A DNA stretch of 64,000 nucleotides from Leucothrix arctica. Lineage in GTDB: Bacteria > Pseudomonadota > Gammaproteobacteria > Thiotrichales > Thiotrichaceae. Below the pieces are notes generated by a model. It saw only the letters and a list, made by a program, of their open reading frames with translations, was not told the origin of the DNA and ran no database searches. How positions within the stretch are numbered: the stretch's first letter is position 1; every line of letters begins with the position of its first letter. The stretch is from positions 186,001 through 250,000 of the forward strand of contig NZ_QGKL01000039.1 of the NCBI RefSeq assembly GCF_003172895.1, read 5' to 3'. The translations under genes and the position numbers were made by a program. Positions 17,320 through 25,513 of this stretch are shown here, one piece after another.

Positions 17320-18291
17320 TTGATTACTTTATACGACACCGCTTGTGGGTCAAAAAACCTTGGTGATGAAATCATCATGGATGCGGTTAGCCTAGAGCTG
17401 GGGGAGATGTTTACTAATAAGCTGAAAATTCGTTTTCCAACTCATCACTCAATGAGTGGGTCAGCTAAGAAAGTCGCATGGAATAATGAATTAGGTTTTG
17501 TCGGGGGAACGAACCTACTTCGTAATTATTGGCGGAATCGTGCGAGAAAAAACCAATGGTCTCTTTCGTTACTAGACTCTTGGAGAATGACTCCTGCAAT
17601 ACTGATGGGGGTAGGTTGGAATGTCTATGCTGATGAGCCTGAATTCAAGGCTAAGTTATTTTATAGAAAAGCCCTCAGTAAGCATTGGTTACATTCTGTT
17701 AGAGACGCTTACACGTTAGAAAAGTTAAAACAGTGTGGTATCACTAATGTAATCAATACTGGCTGTCCTACTTTATGGAGACTATCGCCTGACGTCTTAT
17801 CAAAGATTCCTAAGACTCGAAGTACTGATGTTGTTTTTACATTGACAGATTATAGGCAAGATTCGTCGCTAGACTCAGTGATGATTGCTCAATTGCTTAG
17901 TGGCTATGAAAAAGTTTATTTCTGGCCTCAAGGCTCAGGAGATTTGGAATACTTTTCTGCTTTATGTAAAAGTAATCCTTCATTTGAAGCTGGGGTTACC
18001 TGTCTCGGTATGAATTTGCACTCCTTTGATACATTTATAAAGAACAATGCTACCGATTATATTGGCACTAGGCTTCATGCTGGGGTTAGGGCGCTACAAC
18101 ATAGTCGACGTTCGGTTATTATCAGTGTGGACAATCGCGCAGAGGAGATGGGTAGAGACTTTAATTTGCCAGTATTGAAGAGAGAAGAGGTTAATAGTTT
18201 GTTAGAGCATGCCGACAACGTTAACTGTAGTGCTGTTTCTCTACCTCATGAGGAAATTAGACGATGGAAAGAGCAGTTTGTTAATGCTTAA
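17320..18291 (+). CDS. Polysaccharide pyruvyl transferase family protein
   Basis: A 323-residue protein of the CsaB/WcaK/ExoV superfamily, which transfers pyruvate from PEP onto glycan hydroxyls as a ketal. Typical features are the opening LYDTACGSKNLGDEIIMDAV (G-x-x-N-x-GDE motif), GFVGGTNLL, the middle SVRDAYTLEKLKQCGI and the late IGTRLHAGVRALQ (H for catalysis). The start is a TTG preceded by GGGGGAA at good spacing. It lies 21 bp after the GT4 gene. The acceptor is unknown; some family members are only distantly related and may not be pyruvyl transferases. Confidence 0.87.
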   Translation: MITLYDTACGSKNLGDEIIMDAVSLELGEMFTNKLKIRFPTHHSMSGSAKKVAWNNELGFVGGTNLLRNYWRNRARKNQWSLSLLDSWRMTPAILMGVGWNVYADEPEFKAKLFYRKALSKHWLHSVRDAYTLEKLKQCGITNVINTGCPTLWRLSPDVLSKIPKTRSTDVVFTLTDYRQDSSLDSVMIAQLLSGYEKVYFWPQGSGDLEYFSALCKSNPSFEAGVTCLGMNLHSFDTFIKNNATDYIGTRLHAGVRALQHSRRSVIISVDNRAEEMGRDFNLPVLKREEVNSLLEHADNVNCSAVSLPHEEIRRWKEQFVNA

Positions 18292-18335
18292 GTTAAATCC
18301 ATTGGTTCTTGCGAATAATTTTTTAGGAGTATTCG

Positions 18336-19007
18336 ATGTCAGCTTATGAAGTGAGTATCCTCATGCTTACGCATGGTGCATTTAAATATACACATAAGAC
18401 ACTATCTACACTGCAAAAAACAAAAGATGTCAGCTATGAAACCGTTGTTGTTGATAACTTGTCGGGTAATATTTTAAAGCACTTTTTAATACGTTGGCAG
18501 GCGAAAGGTTGGCTTGATAAGTTATGCTTTCTTAACTATAACTCTCTTTTTGCCGAGGGGAATAACATTGCATCTAGGCTAGCAGATCAGAATTCAAAAT
18601 ATTATTTACTATTGAATAGTGATGTTGAAATTCATGATCCGCTTTGGTTACGAAAGCTGATTGATAAGCATGAGAAAGGAATGACATCTTATGGTTTGGT
18701 GAGAGATAACCCAATCACGCGAGTAGATGGCTATTGTTTGCTTATTGATAGTGATCTTTATAGAAAACATCAATTAAGTAGTGACTACCAGTGGTGGTGG
18801 TCAGTTACTAAGCTTCAGGCTGAAGTGCTAAATGATGGCCATACGGTTAAAGGTTTTGAAGAGCATGAGGACCAAGTGCATCATTTTGGTGGTAAAAGCG
18901 GCCAAGACTTCCGTAAAGCTAAGGGCCTTCAAACGGACCCTCAAGAGATTGTAGGCTGGTTTAATGGCAAGTCTGTTAAAGCACTCAATTCAATTGATGA
19001 TGCCTAG
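18336..19007 (+). CDS. Glycosyltransferase family 2-like protein
   Basis: A 223-residue GT-A fold enzyme. It begins VSILMLTHGAFKYTHKTLST, followed by YETVVVDNLSG (nucleotide binding), FAEGNNIASR and the metal-binding LLLNSDVEIHD, where S-D-V stands in for the DxD motif. It is shorter than many GT2 enzymes (often 250-330), so the acceptor side is minimal. RBS AGGAG lies upstream of the ATG. The 3' end overlaps by four bases with the oppositely oriented GT25 gene, so the two glycan operons converge here with no terminator between them. Confidence 0.85.
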   Translation: MSAYEVSILMLTHGAFKYTHKTLSTLQKTKDVSYETVVVDNLSGNILKHFLIRWQAKGWLDKLCFLNYNSLFAEGNNIASRLADQNSKYYLLLNSDVEIHDPLWLRKLIDKHEKGMTSYGLVRDNPITRVDGYCLLIDSDLYRKHQLSSDYQWWWSVTKLQAEVLNDGHTVKGFEEHEDQVHHFGGKSGQDFRKAKGLQTDPQEIVGWFNGKSVKALNSIDDA

Positions 19008-19819
19008 TCTGTGTCCGAATAAAACTCGTTTGAATTAGGATAAATGTATTGCCTTGTACTTTTGGCTATCACCGATAATTGCCTAAATGCCATACGTAGT
19101 TGTGAGTATATTCGTCGTCCTTTAAAGCGAATATAACTTAGTTTACTTTTATAAATTGGCTGAGGTTTTACTTCTGATGATATTGTTGAGTCTGGCTTGA
19201 AGCTATTATTGGTGACTGAGTAGTTGTCACATTGGTCTAGCTGAATAATAGCCGCTGGTTCGATTTGGTAAGCGTTTAGGTTGTAGCTACTAGATATAAA
19301 AGCGTCTGCGAGTGCTGGGCTACGTTTTCTAGACTCCTCTATGAGCTTTTTAGCGCCTGATGGCCAGAGAACATAACCTGCTGCCCCTGTCCGATCTTGG
19401 TAAAGCTCTCTAAGATTGATACCCGAAATAACTTCGGTAAAAGCTTTGCTTACTATTTTTTTGCGACTGCGAGTTTCTAGAGTAACTAAATCTAACGGTT
19501 TCTTTTTAATGTTAAATAGCGACACTAAGATTGCAGCTGTTTTTACAGATAGAAGAGCGTCATCTTCTAATACAAGCATTGGCTTGTTTTTTTTGACCAC
19601 TTCGTTCCAAGCCTTTAGGTGGCTTAAAAAACAAGCAACTTCAGCCTGTCTTAGAGGTCGCTCCCATCCTTGCGATTTTTTTTCATATTCGTCGTGACTT
19701 ATATCGTTGGTGGATACGGCTTTTAGTACGTCGAATGGAATCCCTAGCTTTCCCAGTTGCTGAGTTTGGAATTGTAATCTATCTTTAGAGCTTTCTAGGT
19801 TTATAAGTAAGGCTTTCAT
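19004..19819 (-). CDS. Glycosyltransferase family 25 (LPS biosynthesis type)
   Basis: A 271-residue protein. I start it at the ATG at 19819 because family members begin '(K)A.LINL..S.DR', seen here as MKALLINLESSKDRLQ. An upstream extension to 19954 would overlap the preceding gene. GT25 hallmarks: LGIPFDVLKAV, EVACFLSHLKAW, MLVLEDDALLS (EDD metal motif) and TGAAGYVLWPSGAKKLIE. GT25 enzymes add galactose or related sugars to LPS or lipooligosaccharide. It is the last gene of a three-gene minus-strand unit with 19824-20567 and 20571-21326. Confidence 0.87.
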   Translation of the reverse strand: MKALLINLESSKDRLQFQTQQLGKLGIPFDVLKAVSTNDISHDEYEKKSQGWERPLRQAEVACFLSHLKAWNEVVKKNKPMLVLEDDALLSVKTAAILVSLFNIKKKPLDLVTLETRSRKKIVSKAFTEVISGINLRELYQDRTGAAGYVLWPSGAKKLIEESRKRSPALADAFISSSYNLNAYQIEPAAIIQLDQCDNYSVTNNSFKPDSTISSEVKPQPIYKSKLSYIRFKGRRIYSQLRMAFRQLSVIAKSTRQYIYPNSNEFYSDTD

Positions 19820-19823
19820 TATT

Positions 19824-20567
19824 TTACCACCATGCTGTTTTTTGTCTAACATGTCGTGTTCTAAATCGCTTATAGACAGTCTCTTCACTTTGTAGACGTA
19901 GGAATATTTCTTGAAGTATAGCCCCTGATATTGTGTCATTTTCACAAATATCATCGAGTCGCCAGCGCATATTTCTTAAAGTGTCATCCGTGCCTACTGC
20001 TAATGCGGAAGTACCATCAAATAGTGCTATGCGCCCATTCTGGAGTGCTTCTTTACGCATTTCATCGTCAGTAAGAGATTCTGCATGTTGTAGATATCGC
20101 TCTGTTTCATTCAACTTTATAGTATTAACTAGTAAAGAGATCGAAAGTGATAAAGCACGCTCGTTTGCGTCACTTGAAAAGTCAGTAAACGTATCCGCTG
20201 CTGATACAAGCCATCGAGTATTTAAGTGTTTGATGAGAAAGTCTTTCTCTCTCTCCCAAAGTTCTTGGAAAGCTTTAAATTGAGAGGATGTTTTATATTC
20301 TCTTCGGATTAAAACTATGAGCTTGGCATGATAATAAAGAAGCTCTGATTGACCTGCGAACTCATTTAGTAAGTTAGCTAAATGTTCTTCTAAATTTTTT
20401 GATGAGCCATGGGTGTAGATGAGTTCATCCGCATTGACTATCTTCGACTTCAGTTCGTCATAATTTATAGTAGATGTATCCTGAGAAGCCTTTGATGCAC
20501 CTTTTCTTTTTCTATATTGATTGAATGATAGTAAGCGTTCAATCTTAGATTTTTTACGGACAGGCAT
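19824..20567 (-). CDS. Unknown soluble helical protein within glycosyltransferase operon
   Basis: I do not recognise this 247-residue protein. It has a basic N-terminus (MPVRKKSKIERLL), no signal peptide and no membrane segment, and looks mostly alpha-helical. The sequence is rich in Glu, Leu and Arg (LEEHLANLLNEFAGQSELLYYHAKLIVLIRR would fit tandem helical hairpins). Motifs for a glycosyltransferase (DxD, EX7E) are absent. It starts three bases after the upstream glycosyltransferase stop and ends four bases before the GT25 start, so it is co-expressed with both. A partner or scaffold role is inference. Confidence 0.75.
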   Translation of the reverse strand: MPVRKKSKIERLLSFNQYRKRKGASKASQDTSTINYDELKSKIVNADELIYTHGSSKNLEEHLANLLNEFAGQSELLYYHAKLIVLIRREYKTSSQFKAFQELWEREKDFLIKHLNTRWLVSAADTFTDFSSDANERALSLSISLLVNTIKLNETERYLQHAESLTDDEMRKEALQNGRIALFDGTSALAVGTDDTLRNMRWRLDDICENDTISGAILQEIFLRLQSEETVYKRFRTRHVRQKTAWW

Positions 20568-20570
20568 ATG

Positions 20571-21326
20571 TTATTCGCACCAATAGTTTTCAATCCAACG
20601 AGTCGGTCTGACATGCCGATACCACTTATGCGTAACACCTTTAACCGCTTCATCAGGCTCCGGGTGACCATGAAAGATAATTATCTTTGCTCCCTTAGGG
20701 ATAATCGCATCTTTAAAGTAATTCATCGGCCAAGGTTGCATGCAGTGATACTTGAAACTAGGGCACCATTTTTCAGGCCAAAACGTTAACAAGTCTTTTT
20801 TATTCACTTCAGCAGATAAGTAAGCCTGCTCATTACGGTGAGTTTTTTGCACAAGGTCAAAATCCTCCGTAAATTTATCCAAAATATCTTGGTGCGCGCC
20901 AACCCTAAATCGATAGACCGATGAGTTACCAATCATCTTACGTTTAAGTTTCACATCTTGAATAATCAAGAACTCAGCAGGGTGGTCAAATAACTCGTCT
21001 ATAGTGTCAACTATCACCACATCAAGGTCTAAGAAAAGTACATCACCCTCAAAACCACCTAAGCCATCTTGTAAGGTACTTAGCTTGTTCCAGCCTCGTT
21101 CAGGGATGTTGTCTGGCAGACCTAGAAACGGTAATGGCTTAATATCAATAGAAGGTAAGATGCCCTTATCACTATCAGTGAAGCAGGTTAGCTTGAACGG
21201 CAAACTCAAATTTTTCGAAATCATGCCATGCAGCTTATTTACATATTCCGCACCGTATTTATCACCCCATTTCATACAAATAATATTAACGGGTTGATCT
21301 GCATTAGCAGTGGCAATTTTAATCAT
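20571..21326 (-). CDS. Glycosyltransferase with DxD motif (GT-A, GT8-like)
   Basis: A 251-residue protein. The N-terminal VNIICMKWGDKYGAEYVNKL is a nucleotide-sugar-binding start seen in a widespread family of GT8-like enzymes found near capsule and LPS genes. It is followed by FKLTCFTDSDKG and VLFLDLDVVIVD, in which DLD is the metal-binding DxD. C-terminal IIIFHGHPEPDE supplies a His often found as a ligand. The gene starts the minus-strand glycan operon, only 24 bp after the lptG stop codon, so it may be read through from lptFG. Confidence 0.84.
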   Translation of the reverse strand: MIKIATANADQPVNIICMKWGDKYGAEYVNKLHGMISKNLSLPFKLTCFTDSDKGILPSIDIKPLPFLGLPDNIPERGWNKLSTLQDGLGGFEGDVLFLDLDVVIVDTIDELFDHPAEFLIIQDVKLKRKMIGNSSVYRFRVGAHQDILDKFTEDFDLVQKTHRNEQAYLSAEVNKKDLLTFWPEKWCPSFKYHCMQPWPMNYFKDAIIPKGAKIIIFHGHPEPDEAVKGVTHKWYRHVRPTRWIENYWCE

Positions 21327-21350
21327 GAGTGAGTCATATCCATTGAAGGT

Positions 21351-22415
21351 CTAGCGAATTCTTTGAAGTGTAATGATACTTATGCCAAGGAATATCAGTG
21401 CAGGCGAAAAGGCACTTAGCAGTGGCGTAACACCATAAACAGACCCTAGCTGATTAAGTACTTTATTGATTAAGAAAAATGCTATCCCCGCAATAATTCC
21501 TATAAACACACGTTGACCAGCACCACCGCCACGCTGCGAGCCAAACAAAAACGGCATGGCCAAAAATAGCATAACTAATGCAGAAAAGGGTGCTGAAAAC
21601 CGCTTCCAATAAGCAAGCTTAAGCTTATCAGTATTTAAGTTATTTGACTGCTGGTATTCAATCAATTCAGAAAGCTCCGAAATCGATAACTGTTCTGGCT
21701 GTACAGAAGCAATACTTATGAACTTTGGGTTTAGCAGATTCGCATCAACTTTTTTCTCAAGGAACTGAGTATCTACTCCAGCCTTAGAAAATGTTTGCTC
21801 AGTCGTTGCTGACATTTCCCAGCCTTGGTCACTACTAGTGATTGTCTCAACGTGTGTCTGTGACTCTAGCCCACTATAATCCGACTTAAGCGTGTAAATG
21901 GTGACGTCAGTTAATTTGTCTTCAGACCAGACTTGTCCAATATGAATAATGCGGTTTTGGTCCTTAATCCAAAGGCTTGCACCTTGGGTCATCACGATGT
22001 TTTTATTGCTAAGGGATGACTTAAAATTTCGACCTGCTAAGTCAGCTTTAGGAACAACATACTCACCCATTAAAAATACAAGACCCACAAGTATGACGCC
22101 CACTTTCAACACAGAAAAAATAATGTTGCCTACTGAAATCCCTGCCGCTCGCATGGCAATAAACTCGGAGTTTGCAGCCAGTGTACCAAGCCCAAGCAAA
22201 GTACCAATAAGCATAGATGTAGGAAATAACTCATAAAGACGGCTAGGTATAGAGTAGAGCAAGAAAATAAATGCTTGCAGGCTGTTATAGTTTTCGTTTA
22301 GGTCGCCAGACTCCCCAATAAAGTCAAAAAATACGACGAGTAATGTTAATGCAAACCAGGCCATTGCTAGGCCGACAAGGACTGACTTCCACAGGTAACG
22401 GTCAATAATATTCAT
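21351..22415 (-). CDS. lptG: LPS export ABC transporter permease LptG
   Basis: A 354-residue YjgP/YjgQ-family permease that, with LptF and LptB2, extracts LPS from the inner membrane and passes it to the LptC-LptA bridge. It has three N-terminal membrane helices, a periplasmic beta-jellyroll-like domain (about 135-260) and three C-terminal helices. I place the start at MNIIDRYLWK (22415), overlapping the lptF stop by four bases (ATGA). The 23-residue extension upstream lies inside lptF and is not needed. The conserved MRAAGIS coupling helix contacts LptB. Confidence 0.95.
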   Translation of the reverse strand: MNIIDRYLWKSVLVGLAMAWFALTLLVVFFDFIGESGDLNENYNSLQAFIFLLYSIPSRLYELFPTSMLIGTLLGLGTLAANSEFIAMRAAGISVGNIIFSVLKVGVILVGLVFLMGEYVVPKADLAGRNFKSSLSNKNIVMTQGASLWIKDQNRIIHIGQVWSEDKLTDVTIYTLKSDYSGLESQTHVETITSSDQGWEMSATTEQTFSKAGVDTQFLEKKVDANLLNPKFISIASVQPEQLSISELSELIEYQQSNNLNTDKLKLAYWKRFSAPFSALVMLFLAMPFLFGSQRGGGAGQRVFIGIIAGIAFFLINKVLNQLGSVYGVTPLLSAFSPALIFLGISIITLQRIR

Positions 22416-23479
22416 CGAAGCCCTCCGTAGCGTCGCCAGACCATCCAGAGCGAGAGCAGTATGAAGGGAATATGTACCCACCATAGCCCTAGCAATGTTG
22501 GTATCTTTCCATCTTCCAGCATCGACTTACCCGTAATTAGCAGATTTGCATAAACGGCATATAACAAAATTCCAATCGCCAATTTACCAAAACGGCCTTG
22601 TCGAGGTGTTGTATAACTTAGTGGGAAGGCTAGTAAAGCCATTATAGGCGCGGATAAAACCACCGCAAAACGCCAATGTAGCTCGGCTTGTCGAGCAGGG
22701 TCACTACTACCTATTAAAGCAAGTGTCGGCTCCGCGCTGAGTTTTTCACTCATATTAGTCATCAATGATGGTACCCGAATACCATGCTCACTAAAGGTAA
22801 ATAAGGTAAATGCACCAGTCGATTTTTCTTTATCATAACGACTGCCATTGTTGACTTGAAGGACACGTTCGCCGCTCTCTTGGTCGACAAAGAGTAGTGC
22901 GCTCTCTGCCATCATGACTTGGCTATTTTCTGGGTTTTCTGTTTGCATGAAGAAGTTCTGCATGACTACATTTTTCTCATCCAGTGTTTCTACAAATAGC
23001 GTAAATGTCTTATCACCCGAACGACTCTGCATGAACTCACCAACAGGAATACCGGATGATTCTGGCCGTTGTTTTATTTCAGTGGTGATTTCTTGTCTCG
23101 TTAACTCTAGCTGGGGAAGCGTGTACAAAACGAGTGCAGATAGAGCGATTGTTATGGGTAGGAGTAGCCAAAAAATGGCCTTAAAAAACAGTTCAGGACC
23201 TATGCCTGATGCGTGCATCGCTGAGATTTCATTGTCACGATACATGCCGCCAAATGCCAACATCATGCCAATAAGTAAGGCGATGGGAGCAAGTTGGATA
23301 GCGCCTTTCAATGAACCAATAAGTATTAGAGCGCCTAGCGCATCAAGAGGCAACTGTCCCGAGCTGACGCTACCAAGTAGTCGTGCAACCGTATTGCCGA
23401 CAATAATGAGTAAGAGTACTAGCAATGTGGCGACAAAGGCCTGCAGCATCTCCTTAATGAGGTAGCGATTTAAGATCAT
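22412..23479 (-). CDS. lptF: LPS export ABC transporter permease LptF
   Basis: A 355-residue partner of LptG with the same six-helix-plus-periplasmic-domain layout. It begins MILNRYLIKEMLQAF, has the coupling-helix motif EISAMHASGIGPELFF, and its C-terminal helices include FPLSYTTPRQGRFGKL, all typical of LptF. lptF and lptG are translationally coupled. The gene for the ATPase LptB is not in the window. Confidence 0.95.
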   Translation of the reverse strand: MILNRYLIKEMLQAFVATLLVLLLIIVGNTVARLLGSVSSGQLPLDALGALILIGSLKGAIQLAPIALLIGMMLAFGGMYRDNEISAMHASGIGPELFFKAIFWLLLPITIALSALVLYTLPQLELTRQEITTEIKQRPESSGIPVGEFMQSRSGDKTFTLFVETLDEKNVVMQNFFMQTENPENSQVMMAESALLFVDQESGERVLQVNNGSRYDKEKSTGAFTLFTFSEHGIRVPSLMTNMSEKLSAEPTLALIGSSDPARQAELHWRFAVVLSAPIMALLAFPLSYTTPRQGRFGKLAIGILLYAVYANLLITGKSMLEDGKIPTLLGLWWVHIPFILLSLWMVWRRYGGLR

Positions 23480-23494
23480 TTAATTATTATTTGC

Positions 23495-24400
23495 TCAGGC
23501 GTTATAGATGTCGCGACCGTCTACCTGACAGCCTTTATAGCGCTTATGTGTCCAAAGGTATTGTTCAGGGTAAGCTCTAATCTGCTGCTCAATTACCTGA
23601 TTAATACGGAGTGTATCATTATTGATATTATCACTTGGGAAATTATCAAGAGCATGCTGTATGTGTAATGTATAACCTTCGTGTTCGCCACTCTCACGCG
23701 TGCAGTAGATTGGTATCACGAGTGCATTTGAAAGTTTAGCGAGTCTAGAAGTAGCTGGGTTTGTTGGCGCATCAGTACCAAAGAATGGCACCATAATATG
23801 GCCTTTACCCCTGAAGTTTTGATCAGGTGCGTACCACACGGCTTTACCTTGTTTGAGCTGGCGTACCATGTCACGAATATGATCTTTAGCAATTGTTTTG
23901 CCAAAACGTGACTCACGTCGGTTGATACTGATGTGGTTTAGCAGTGGGTTTTGGTGTGGGCGAAACACGAAACAAGACTCTAAGCGATCAGCAATAATGC
24001 TACCGCTGACTTCGAGGCTCGTAAAGTGAGTACTTAAAAATATAATAGGGCGTTCTGACGCGATAGCTGCGTCGAGGTTTTCAACACCGATTATGCGTGA
24101 ACGCTTTAATAGTGATTCAGATGAACCCCACCAGCTAAATGAAGCATCCATTAACCCTTTGCCGAGTGAGATAAAGTGCTCTTTGCAAAGCACTGCTCTC
24201 TCTTCTGGGCTTTTCTCTGGAAAAGCTATTTCCAGATTTCGAATACAGATGTCCCTACGTGATTTGACCAGTGAATGTAGCAACTTGCCGATGCTTTCAC
24301 CAATCGCCATTTGCCAACGCCAAGGGAACTGACTAATGGCCCACATAAAGAAGATGCCAATCCAGCTTAACCAATACTTAGGGTGTAAAAATTGAGTCAT
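23495..24400 (-). CDS. Lysophospholipid acyltransferase family protein (LpxL/HtrB-like)
   Basis: A 301-residue membrane-anchored acyltransferase. One N-terminal hydrophobic segment is followed by NLEIAFPEKSPEER and the catalytic HxxxxE motif HFTSLE. FRPHQNPLLN, the Arg/Gly-rich MVRQLKQGKAVWYAPDQNF and VPFFGTDA (acyl-acceptor site) come next. It should transfer an acyl chain onto Kdo2-lipid IVA (secondary acylation of lipid A). Whether it is LpxL- or LpxM-like in chain choice cannot be decided by eye. Its position just before lptFG on the same strand supports a lipid A role. Confidence 0.9.
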   Translation of the reverse strand: MTQFLHPKYWLSWIGIFFMWAISQFPWRWQMAIGESIGKLLHSLVKSRRDICIRNLEIAFPEKSPEERAVLCKEHFISLGKGLMDASFSWWGSSESLLKRSRIIGVENLDAAIASERPIIFLSTHFTSLEVSGSIIADRLESCFVFRPHQNPLLNHISINRRESRFGKTIAKDHIRDMVRQLKQGKAVWYAPDQNFRGKGHIMVPFFGTDAPTNPATSRLAKLSNALVIPIYCTRESGEHEGYTLHIQHALDNFPSDNINNDTLRINQVIEQQIRAYPEQYLWTHKRYKGCQVDGRDIYNA

Positions 24401-24475
24401 ATAGAGATACTAAAGTCAGTAATCTCAAGCATACACTGTGAGCATAATGAACTCTATATTAAACCGTACACTCGG

Positions 24476-25168
24476 TTATAGGCCGTTGTCCTTCATCAGG
24501 CTGTAGTCAGCCATTATTCGTTTGACGTAATTACGAGTCTCACGAAATGGCGGAATGCCTCCGTATTGATCAACCCTTCCAGGCCCAGCATTGTAAGCTG
24601 CTAACGCAAATTTCTTGTTGCCGTTAAAACGCTTAAGCATCCAAGATAAATACTTTACACCACCATGGATGTTTTGTTCAGGATTCCAAGGGTCTTTTAC
24701 TTTCAAGTGTGCAGCGGTTCCTGGCATGAGTTGCATCAATCCCATCGCGCCAACACGAGACTTTGCTTTCTCGTTGAAGCATGACTCTTGTTTCACTACA
24801 GAATGAATCAACGCTTCTTCAACGCCATATTTGGCAGCATAAGTACGTATAATTTGCCGGTAATGACGCTGCTGCTTCTTTATGAATGCTTTGTTTCCAC
24901 ATTGGAAAACGTTTGCCGCAGAGCTAGCCGCTTTTGTTGCTTTTGCGGGTTTAGCTGTAGATTTTTTGAGTGAAACTGGCCTTACCTTTTTTGGTGTTTT
25001 GTAGGTTTTAACTAGGCGAAAGTTTTTATCATTAAGTCGCTTATCAGTAAGAATTCTCTCACCATTGGCGCCATGATAGGCGTATACGTCAGCCAGCGCA
25101 GTTTGTACGCTCGCAGCCGTAATGATCAGTCCCGTCAGGACGGATAATACAGGTAAATTAAACTTCAT
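24476..25168 (-). CDS. Periplasmic lytic transglycosylase (SLT domain)
   Basis: A 230-residue protein with a signal peptide (about 1-26, cut after ALA). A DUF4124-like N-terminal module is suggested by DVYAYHGANGERILTDKR. A Lys/Ala-rich linker (about 60-88) leads to a C-terminal SLT domain with catalytic Glu in VKQESCFNEKAKS, then GAMGLMQLMPGTA and AAYNAGPGRVDQYGG. It cleaves peptidoglycan glycan strands. It is a stand-alone gene, the second lytic transglycosylase in the window, and differs from slt at 2932-4836 in lacking the helical ring domain. Confidence 0.92.
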   Translation of the reverse strand: MKFNLPVLSVLTGLIITAASVQTALADVYAYHGANGERILTDKRLNDKNFRLVKTYKTPKKVRPVSLKKSTAKPAKATKAASSAANVFQCGNKAFIKKQQRHYRQIIRTYAAKYGVEEALIHSVVKQESCFNEKAKSRVGAMGLMQLMPGTAAHLKVKDPWNPEQNIHGGVKYLSWMLKRFNGNKKFALAAYNAGPGRVDQYGGIPPFRETRNYVKRIMADYSLMKDNGL

Positions 25169-25262
25169 CAGTCAGTGACACGCTCGCTCAACCATGAAAT
25201 AGAGTCAATCGGGGCCTATTTCGCGCTGAAAACGAACTTCCTTTATAAGTTTTTATTATTCA

Positions 25263-25293
25263 TTGAACACGGGGGTTCATGACCGTTTATAGA
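25263..25293 (+). promoter_or_regulatory. Possible promoter for the candidate RNA
   Basis: TTGAAC (25263-25268) and TATAGA (25288-25293) are separated by 19 bases (18 if the -10 is read as TTATAG). They match the sigma-70 consensus at four of six and four of six positions. They would start transcription near 25300, just ahead of the closing helix of the RNA. The -35 lies in a small hairpin (TGAAC/GTTCA). This is a weak call based on spacing and position. Confidence 0.35.
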
Positions 25294-25513
25294 AACAGCT
25301 TATGGACTTAGAGGGGGATTGACTAGTACCAATGGACGGGTGGTCTATCTTTGAAACAGTACCGTTACTCCTTGTGTCGGTGGAGTATTAACGTATGCAA
25401 ACCTAGTATGGGGTCATTGCCATTGCAACCCAGTGGCTCGAAAGCTTGTGGTTACTCATAAGGATTTGATGACCACAACCCCCTAGGGCTATCTTTACGA
25501 TAGCTCTTTTTTT
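25294..25513 (+). ncRNA. Candidate structured non-coding RNA, ~200 nt, with own terminator
   Basis: The 340 bp between the transglycosylase and apaG hold no plausible protein gene but hold dense secondary structure and a plus-strand terminator. I see a long-range closing helix: GGGGG (25313-25317) with CCCCC (25479-25483), continued by TTG (25319-25321) with CAA (25476-25478) around a bulged A. Inside are three strong hairpins. The first pairs ACTCC/GGAGT (25367-25371/25382-25386), extended by CGTT/AACG. The second pairs GCCATT/AGTGGC (25419-25424/25432-25437). The third pairs GTGGTTA/TGACCAC (25448-25454/25470-25476) with loop TAAGGATT. The terminator at 25486-25513 follows directly. I do not recognise it as tmRNA, RNase P, SRP RNA or a known riboswitch. 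6S RNA is possible by size, but its central-bubble layout is not evident. Confidence 0.6.
25486..25513 (+). terminator. Rho-independent terminator of the candidate RNA
   Basis: The stem GGGCTATC / GATAGCTC (one G-U pair, 5-base loop TTTAC) is followed by seven T. The T-tract exists only on the plus strand, so the terminator does not belong to the minus-strand apaG gene, whose stop codon it touches. No plus-strand ORF ends before it. Confidence 0.85.

Noticed and set aside
22416-22484. 23-residue N-terminal extension of LptG
   Set aside because: It lies inside lptF in another frame. MNIIDRYLW at 22415 matches the family start and gives an ATGA overlap.
25280-25310. AGAAACAGCTTATGG resembles the 3' conserved segment of RNase P RNA
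   Set aside because: It lies at the 5' end of the transcript, and the GAGGAAAGTCC-type 5' partner and P4 pairing are absent.
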